This document shows, piece by piece, positions 55,114-64,000 of a DNA stretch of 64,000 bases. A program made the position numbers and the translations under genes. The notes below the pieces were generated by a model. That model worked only from the letters and a program-made list of their open reading frames with translations, did not search any database and was not told the DNA's origin. Position 1 is the stretch's first letter, and each line of letters begins with the position of its first letter. This DNA comes from Symsagittifera roscoffensis (taxonomy: Eukaryota; Xenacoelomorpha; Acoela; Convolutidae), in NCBI RefSeq assembly GCF_963678635.1, contig NC_087062.1, positions 84,404,012 through 84,468,011 of the forward strand, read 5' to 3'.

Positions 55114-55458
55114 GGCTCTTTTCCTGTTCCCCCCTTCAAATTCAATTTTGAAAAGCTTATTTAACGTTGTCATAATGCAATGACATTTGGCGTGGTGAAC
55201 AAATCGACAACTGTGAACAGATTTGTTCTTCATACTTTACAGCGTAACATCACGCATTTAGCCGTAATAACACGTAAATCAAACATAAAACTCGGTATTT
55301 TGAAAAGGGAGGGGGGAACTGGAAAAGAGCCCAAATCGACAACTGTGGACAGATTTGTTCATCATACATTACAGCGTAACATCACGCATTTAGCCATAAT
55401 AACACTTGAAACAAAAATAAAACTCGGTATTTTGAAAGGGGGGAACTGGAAAAGAGCC
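55114..55458. mobile_element. MITE copy 2, with a tandemly duplicated core
   Basis: Starts GGCTCTTTTCCTGTTCCCCC and ends CTGGAAAAGAGCC. The core plus right inverted repeat (CAAATCGACAACTGTG...GAGCC) is present twice, 55198-55331 and 55332-55458. Flanks GAAGCCAG (55106-55113) and GAGGCCAG (55459-55466) match at seven of eight bases. The core is closely related to the copy at 38813. Confidence 0.88.
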
Positions 55459-56239
55459 GAGGCCAGTAAAGAGACCAGTAAAAAAGAGGTGAACTAAGAT
55501 CAGTACTTGACTAAGAAATGCAGAAACCTATCCAGTAGAAAATAGATAGCGTTGTCAGAGGGTGGAATCACTTATACGCGAAGGAACGAATTCGCGAAAA
55601 TAAAAATCAGCCGATCAGATTTCAGTTATCTAAATTTTGGAAAGAAAGTGAACATTTCCAGTGACTGGAGTTTTGATATTGGCGAATATACAACGGAACA
55701 AATATGCAAAAATGTCATTGAGCGCCGCCAAACTGGGACGAATTTTATATTTTTCAAGGGTTTTGTTATGGAAGAAGCGAATTATTGCTTTCTTTTATTC
55801 AATTTAATTGAATGGCAATTGCTTTTTTTTTTAAATTGCCATTTTCGGCTAATTTTGTTTTCGGTCCTCGGCCCACTTTTTAGTAATTTTTGTTCATAAA
55901 AAAGAAGACCAATTCGGTCGAGACGGTCTAACAATGCCATAGTTTGATGCAGAAAACTAGGAAACTGAGTTTTCCTCAACATCTGTTAGGCGCTTCTTAA
56001 TAAGTCTAAAAACTTATTGGTTGACTATTTTTTTTATATAGCGCTGTAAATTTTTTGGCCTACAAAATTTTATAATATTAAAAATTTATATTTAACTTCT
56101 CTATTATCAGCAATCTTGTATAAATTCTCGATCCATTTGACCCTTTAAGTGTCAGCTCAAGACTTTCAATTGCTTACAAAGTTCAACATTACACTGGCTG
56201 CCAAAAACAATATCAGAAAACACCAAATACAAAAAAAAA
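55459..56239. other. Noncoding stretch, nothing recognised
   Basis: Contains a 115-codon plus-strand frame (55552-55899) that begins at a non-ATG codon, ends in a poly-Phe tract and has no visible motif. I do not support it as a gene. Confidence 0.35.
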
Positions 56240-57692
56240 CAAGACTGCTCGTATCAGGGCGAAACCCTGAATGTTCCGACTGCCTTTTTAGCATTATGGA
56301 GCAGTAATAACATGAAAAAAATTAAATGTTTTAAAAATAGAATAAAATATTCTTTCTTCTAAAATTTGAAATTTTTAAATAAAATTCATCCCCCCACACG
56401 CCATATAAGGTACAAAAGGATAGATTTCGCTCCTTGTAACAAATCAATTATGGCAAAAAAGCTTCTTGCAACCAATTTGGAACGAGTTCTAAGACGGATT
56501 AAATCTCCGCTTACGCGTTAAGAGCGCTAAATACATCGCGCGTTAATTGACCCAAATTGGCCAAAATGGCAACCTTTATACCCCAATAACTTTACGAAAA
56601 ATGATTACAGGTGAAATATCTTATCGAATTTAAGATCAGGACAACAATACCTTTCAAATGATGTAAGAAAATTCCGTCAAAAACGGCTAGTTGAAAAGTC
56701 GAAATTTGTCTGAAGAAAAAAAACCACCCCGAGCACAAATATTCCGTTACTTTCGTATCGAAAGTCAGAAGAAAAAGAGCCTCGAATTTTCATGCAAACT
56801 TATTGCTTGTCACAGATGATAATTACCTGAATTTTCGATGATCCAGTTCGGCTCTTTTTCCTTTTCCCCCCACCTCACACGAACATGAATTTTATGGTGT
56901 AACTGGTGGTTTTACAAGGTTAATTATGAAGACCAAATCTGTTTGTCATAATCTAATTAGTGCGTATGTCAATTTTCATAACAATTGAACAAAGTGAACA
57001 TAATTTTTACTGATAAAATTTTGCAGGTGGGGGGAAAAGGAAAAAGAGCCTCCAGTTCAAATAAACAGCAAGTTTTAGCATTGGAAGTCAAAAATTGGGC
57101 AAAATTTTTAAAAAATGCAACCAAATTGGTCGAGACGGGCAAATCGTACGAAGTTTGGCCGAGAAAAATTTCAATTTGAACAATTTTGTCCCGACTGTCG
57201 TAACGAAAGTAACGGAACATTCAAGCTCGGGTGGTTTTTTCTTCAGACAAATCTCGACTTTTTAACTAGCCATATTGACAGAATTTTTTTTATCTTTCAA
57301 ACAAAAGATATTGTTGTAGTGAGCTTAAATTTGAAAAGATATTTCACTGTAATTCTTTTTCGTAATGTTAAAGTGGCTGGAAGAATGCAATTTTGGCCAA
57401 TTTGGTAAAATTAACGCGCGATATATTTCTCACTATTAACCCGTACGCGGAGATTTAAGCCGATTTAGAAATCGTTCCAATTTGGTTGAAGCAACTTATT
57501 TGCCATAGTTGACTTGTTACTAAGAGCGAAATCTATCACTTTGTATTTTATATGGCGTGTAGGGGGATGATTTTTGCAAAAATCTCAAATTTTATTTTTT
57601 TTATACATTTAATTTTTCATGTTATTACTGCTCCATAGACCTTAAAAGGCAGTTGGAATATTCAGGGCCTCGCCCTGATACGAGCAGTCTTG
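56240..57692. mobile_element. Foldback-type element with ~500-bp inverted arms
   Basis: Left arm 56240-56757 begins CAAGACTGCTCGTATCAGGG; right arm ~57199-57692 ends with the inverse, CTGATACGAGCAGTCTTG. Matching inner landmarks include the C5-CACACGCCATAT versus ATATGGCGTGTAGGGGG region, TTAACGCGCGATATAT, and CCGTTACTTTCG versus CGAAAGTAACGG. Arms are diverged, so this is an old copy. The ~440-bp centre holds an inserted MITE. No transposase frame is present and no clear target duplication can be seen because both flanks are A/T runs. Confidence 0.85.
56850..57050. mobile_element. MITE copy 3 nested in the foldback element, TSD TCCAGTTC
   Basis: Perfect 26-bp inverted repeats: the left begins GGCTCTTTTTCCTTTTCCCC and the right ends GGGGAAAAGGAAAAAGAGCC. 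TCCAGTTC occurs on both sides (56842-56849 and 57051-57058). The 201-bp core differs from copies 1 and 2, so it is a sister subfamily sharing the terminal GGCTCTTTT. Confidence 0.95.
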
Positions 57693-59626
<1,934 letters not shown>

Positions 59627-60774
59627 AACTTTTATTTATATCGGATAATACATCCAATACATATTTACAAATTTAAATGAACACTCCTCTTAAAACTCTC
59701 GAAGGGAGTTCTCGATCTAATAGCCAAAAATTTTTGCTTTTTTTCCTTGCTCTAATTTCATTGAAACTAATCGATCATATTGTGAATTTTTGGTCAGTCT
59801 CTTTAGAGTTTTGAAAAAAAAAACGATTATAATCGAATGTAATTGATTAAAACAGTTTAATCAATCGGTCTAACAAGCTCAAACTCCTTTATTAAATACG
59901 AAACATGGCAGCTTCTGTCGCGAAACAAACGCTGGATTAATTAAAGTGAATCCTGTTTTGAATATAAAATTGTGTTCTTCTGTTCCACTCGCTCTATTCT
60001 TCTTTTACTTATTATTTATACATCTGTCATTTTTCTTAATTCAGATGACCTTTCTTTTGCTTACAAATCAACACCGGCCTTCCACCCCACCAATTATGTC
60101 CCTTCTCGCTTTTGACCACTATTCTCGCATGTACCTCCAAGTGCATTTGACCTGAAAAACGCAATTTTTTGAGTCGGTCAGAATTTTGAAAATTTTGCGT
60201 AAATACGTTATTTCTTTTTGCTGTTGTTGTTTTTTCAACGACGACAAATTATTCGAAGTTTTTCAAAGGTGGCCCTATGTTTCTCTATGGGGGTAATTGG
60301 GGGGGGGGGGGGTGGGGGTGGGGTTAAAGGTGGGTGATGATAATATAATACTTTATACAGTATCCTATAAGGTTATATTCCATGATAATTCAAATCAGCG
60401 CTTTTTCATCACCTTTTTTCATATCAACACAACCACAAACAGCGCTAACATGATTTTTTTAAATTAGCGGTGAAATTTATTTTGAGCAAGCAAATTTTCA
60501 AAATTGTGAATAACTAAATTCCTTAACAGCACCATTTTTTATTTAATTTGACTAGATTCATTCCGTAACACGCGCAACAGCCAAATATTTGATTAATTTT
60601 ATGCCAATGAGATAATTCAAGCGAGGTAAATTTAAATCGAGAAAGTCAAGAAAAACGGCGAATTTGGTCGAGATTGTGGAAACATGCATATCTTGGGTAG
60701 AGAACAGACAAACACATTTTTTCGATCGATTCTGTCAAAACATATCTTACTTTGGTCGAGCCTATTATTTATTT
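59627..60774. other. Noncoding stretch with G-run
   Basis: A run of about 12 G with GGTGGGGG follows at about 60301-60325. Short frames only. From about 60640 weak similarity to the foldback element centre begins (TTTGGTCGAG). Confidence 0.4.
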
Positions 60775-61107
60775 TCACGTATGATTAAAAAACATTTTAC
60801 AAAAATTTATTTTTCATAAAGTTATGAGGGTTCAAAGAATGCCAATTTGGCTGACTTGGGATACCTAACGCGCGATATATTGTACTATTAAAGCGAAAGC
60901 GGATATTTGTTACGTCTTAGAAATCGTTTCAAATTGAATTGAGGTAAGGTATTTGATCTATTTGATACTTAGCTAAATGCCAAAAATTTTACTTTGTGCC
61001 TAACCTTTTGTGTAGGGGGATGATTTTTGCAAAAAAAATCAGGAAAAAAAGGAATACTAAATTTTGATTTTTTTTTGAAAGTTTCATCAATTTTAAAGGG
61101 CAGTCGG
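60775..61107 (+). repeat. Diverged single arm of the foldback family
   Basis: Same order of landmarks as the right arm at 57.2-57.7 kb: AGTTATGAGGGTT, TAACGCGCGATATATT, GCGGATATT, TGTAGGGGGATGATTTTTGC and a GGGCAGTCGGAA end. No opposing arm is obvious. Confidence 0.6.
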
Positions 61108-61784
61108 AACCTGTATCAGCTTCGCCATCACATCCTAGTACCGATATCGCTTATAATGTATGTTCTTTGGCAACATCGCTTAACCTCAAAAGTAGCCGAT
61201 TGATTATGATTTAATTAGTTTTTAAAAAACAATCGTATTCTTTTTCTTCCGACTTTCGAATTAGTCATTTTTCGGCAATCGAATTAAAATTCTAAGACCA
61301 AAAACATTTTTGCCCCATTGAAGATATCGACTGCCGAAACCAAATTCAAAAGGATATTCTACCTCCGATCATTTTTTGCAACGTCCTGGGAGTGTGAAAA
61401 ATGCCAATAAGGCCAAACTCTGGACTAATTTATGCGCACTTTGAAGATTTTATCCAAAATCCTGAAAGCTTAACGCGAGTTATCTATGCGTGTCAAATTG
61501 AGGCGAGCTTGTTAATATGTTGAATGGAATAAACAAATTTAAACTGATAATTATTGTTTTTGTTGTCTGGAGTTTAATCAATTTTTCCTTCGATTATCGT
61601 TGACATCTATTTTCAAATCTTTTTTTGTTCCATCTTTTCGATTTAATTGACTAAATAGTTATGCTTGGGATAACTTTTAATTCAACAATTGATTTGAATT
61701 TTTGACTGAATGTTGCTGGTTTTTGAACTAGTTATTAATGACAGTTTTATTGTTTCGACTTTGGTAACGAAATTAACGGAAAAT

Positions 61785-62267
61785 TTGTGCTCGGGGTGAG
61801 TTTTTTTCGACTTTTTAAAGAGCCATTTTTGCAAAAAGTTTTTATACCATTCGAAAGGTTTTGTTGTCATGGGCTGAAATTTGAAGAAAAAAAAACGTTT
61901 CACCTGTGATACATTTTCGTAGAGTTATGGGGGTTTAAAGATTGTCATTTTGATCAACTTGTGACAATTAACGCGCGATAAATTTCAGGCTATCAACGCG
62001 TAAGCGAAGATTTTATCCGTCTTAGCAATCGCTCCAAATTGGTGCAAGGAAGCTTAGTTGCCATCGCTGATAAGTTAGTAGGAGCGAAATTTATCACTTT
62101 TGTACTTTAGATGGCGTGTGGGTGGGTGATTTTCACAAAAAATCTCAAATTGAAGAAAAAAATCATTTTATTTTTATTACATTTAAAATTTTCATGTTAT
62201 TACTGCTCCATATATCTCAGAAGGCAGTCAGAACATTCAGGGCTTCGCTCTGATACGAGCAGTCTTG
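61785..62267 (+). repeat. Second single arm of the foldback family
   Basis: GTGCTCGGGGTGAG, TTAACGCGCGATAAAT, AACGCGTAAGCGAAGATTT, ATGGCGTGTGGGTGGGTGAT and the terminal CTGATACGAGCAGTCTTG (ending 62267) all match the right arm of the 56.2-57.7 kb element in order. Confidence 0.75.
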
Positions 62268-62532
62268 TTAATCTTTAATTGATAAATGGAAGGTGTTGTC
62301 TGGGCTACGAATGTACAATAAGTTTTACCTGTGACATTTTTTGTTCGGACCTCCGAAGAGTGTGAGGAATATATGCTTGGGCTAGGTTTTTTATTCCAGA
62401 TATTGCGCTGGTCCCTCGGGATATCAATCTCTTGATCTACATGGGCCAACCGAGTGTGCAATTTTTTAGAGTAACCTCTAGTAGCCGCTAACATTTAATT
62501 TACAAAAAAAACTATCGAGACCAATTGAACGG

Positions 62533-62645
62533 CAGTCGAAACATTCAGGATTTGACCTGACACGAGCAGTCTTAGTTGTAAAATTATGGGTATACGAAAA
62601 CTGCTAATTTGGCAAATTTGTGATAATGAATTCGCGATATGATGT
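62533..62645 (+). repeat. Third fragment of the foldback family
   Basis: GGCAGTCGAAACATTCAGGA, CACGAGCAGTCTTAG (end of an arm) is followed at once by an internal piece (ATTATGGGTATACGAAAACTG, GTGATAATGAATTCGCGATAT). It is probably a rearranged or nested remnant. Confidence 0.5.
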
Positions 62646-63640
62646 GTTCAAGTGGCTGACTAAATTGTTCAAATGCACTTGAGGCATTTCATTTGGTGTT
62701 ATTATTAGGATCTGAGATGTTACAGACATCCTTCTGTACTTCAAATAGAATATTCTTTTTGAGTGAAGTCGTTGCCGCTACTGATGTTACGTGTCGCTGT
62801 TTCTTAAAATTGGCAATGGGTTGCTGGTGTATTGTTGTTTACGCAGAAATTCATAACAAAAAATTAGTGTGGAAAATATAAACTCATCCAAATGTAGGGA
62901 AAAATCGTTGCAAAATACTACTAAAACTTTCAAAAACTGTACCATTGTTGAAACTCCATTGAGCGATGAGAAGGTTTGACAAAACTGAAATTTTCGGCGG
63001 CTTTTTGCTGAGTTTTCGAAGAAAAACTTAGAGCTCCATCAACATAGTAGAGTTTTTCGATAATTCCGCCCGCTGAATATCATCAATTCACGAGTCAGAA
63101 ACCTTTTTAGAACATTTTTGACAAATAATTGCCTGACAGTTTACGAAAAATGTGTCGCTTACAATTGGCATTTGTGTGCGGACATTGTGTAAGGTGTTCT
63201 GGTCCAGGGTTAGTTTGTGATGCTTTTCGGTATGTGCTCGAGTAGTAGTATATTTCAGAGCAAATCAGCCCGGAGGGGGGTGCTGATCACCAAGGATGTT
63301 TTAACGAAGGCTATAGAGTATCCATATTTGGTCAGCACCCTATGTATAAACATAGGGATTTGATTTCCCAATGTATTCAGATAGTTTTCAGATGTTCAGA
63401 TGGTATGATGGTAAGTTTCGAGAAAAAATTTGGTTTTCAAAAAAAAATAGGCGGTTTTCAAAAAAAATGTTTAAGATTCACGCATCGCTTAAAAAGAAGT
63501 GTCCCAAAACAGAATTATTTCAGAGAAAATGGGTTAATTTACAGCATTGTATGTAATTTTACTAACTCAACTTCTACAAAACTTAGAGAATTAGTATGTA
63601 TTCCATCCCATTCAACTTCCCATTTAGGGTAAGAAATAGC
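62646..63640. other. Noncoding stretch, nothing recognised
   Basis: No coding frame with recognisable character. GGGTGCTGATCACCA (from 63279) and TTTGGTCAGCACCC near 63330 form a short inverted pair. Confidence 0.35.
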
Positions 63641-63877
63641 TCAGTTCTTTTTTTGTTTGTTCATAAGTTGTAAAAGCAAATTAGTCGTTTTCAATTCTCT
63701 ATTAGTTGTTTTCAAAGTCCTTGCTTCATCCAATACTTGTCGATACTTTGGCATCGGATCATCTCCAGAGTCTTCTAATGCGCGTTTATTCATTCCTTTA
63801 CTGCTAAACTTACTTTTCCGACTTTTACTATTGTAAAAGCGATAAATTTTACAACATAGACACACAATTTGTAACAT
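63641..63877 (-). CDS. Small hydrophilic coiled-coil-like ORF, hypothetical
   Basis: A complete 78-codon frame from ATG 63877 to TAA at 63641-63643. A Cys-containing, basic front (K-S-R-K-S-K-F-S-S-K near residue 19) is followed by a second ATG near residue 29 and an acidic E-D-S-G-D-D. It ends in a repetitive helix with T-L-K-T-T-N-R-E-L-K-T-T-N and L-L-L-Q-L-M, which could form a short leucine-zipper-like coil. Composition is less AT-biased than its flanks. It could be a host exon or a transposon fragment. Not recognised. Confidence 0.3.
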   Translation of the reverse strand: MLQIVCLCCKIYRFYNSKSRKSKFSSKGMNKRALEDSGDDPMPKYRQVLDEARTLKTTNRELKTTNLLLQLMNKQKKN

Positions 63878-64000
63878 CTGAACTCCTATTTGAACAATCC
63901 TGGTTCTCTCTTGATATGTTTCTTGTTTAGAGCAGCAAGTACGGGGAAAAAGATGTTTTCCGAATCTGCTGTGAAATCATCTCGACAGTCCTTGCTTCGC

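Noticed and set aside
55552-55899. 115-codon plus-strand frame
   Set aside because: Begins at a non-ATG codon, ends in a poly-T-derived hydrophobic run and shows no motif.
62237-62494. 85-codon minus-strand frame with a plausible amino-acid composition
   Set aside because: It starts at a real ATG but overlaps the end of a foldback-family arm, has no motif, and nothing around it suggests a gene.

Overview
The window is AT-rich, gene-poor eukaryotic DNA, most likely from an invertebrate animal. It holds BEL/Pao and Ty3-like retroelements, small inverted-repeat DNA elements, low-complexity satellites and a 200-base run of N at 41973-42172. I see no rRNA, no CRISPR, no operons and no canonical tRNA gene. 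The species cannot be fixed from the sequence. Almost everything recognisable is mobile DNA; only one or two short minus-strand frames look like possible host exons.

Layout. (1) 1-6.3 kb, minus strand: the 5' part of a Ty3-like element running off the left edge: a small basic ORF, an overlapping ~525-codon ORF, a Gag with one CCHC knuckle and a long RS/NY-rich tail, and the start of Pol with a DSG protease. (2) 6.3-16.8 kb: no genes; from about 9 kb the DNA is a strongly degenerate satellite of roughly 80-110 bp phrases, with a ~690 bp segment duplicated inside it. (3) 16.85-26.04 kb: BEL-1, an old BEL/Pao element with both LTRs and a TGTGC target duplication but a ruined pol. (4) 26.20-35.34 kb: BEL-2, a much younger BEL/Pao element with 460-bp LTRs, GGCAA target duplication, an extra ORF before gag, gag, and an almost complete pol (CCHC knuckles, A17-type protease, YMDD reverse transcriptase, RNase H, H2C2 and DDE integrase). 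(5) 35.90-36.36 kb: a solo LTR with TGACC target duplication. (6) 36.4-42 kb: small repeats, a MITE, a ~1 kb inverted-repeat element and one possible secreted-protein exon. (7) 42.2-45.7 kb, minus: the pol tail and a decayed env-like third ORF of a Ty3-like element. (8) 45.17-54.0 kb: three head-to-tail ~2.95 kb units, each carrying a copy of that pol tail. (9) 54-64 kb: MITEs with 8-bp target duplications, a 1.45 kb foldback element with a MITE inserted in its middle, decayed relatives of the foldback element, and a ~400 bp (CAA)n array.

The most unusual signal is in regions 3-5. Three LTRs of different sequence, all on the plus strand, each carry a tRNA-like module (A-box and B-box motifs at tRNA-like spacing, just downstream of repeated AGTATA motifs). 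Together with an additional pre-gag ORF shared by BEL-1 and BEL-2, and pol reading frames that terminate a few codons inside the 3' LTR, this points to a BEL/Pao sublineage with a distinctive LTR architecture. A second unusual system is the Ty3-like element: overlapping ORFs upstream of gag and short hydrophobic frames between pol and its env-like ORF.
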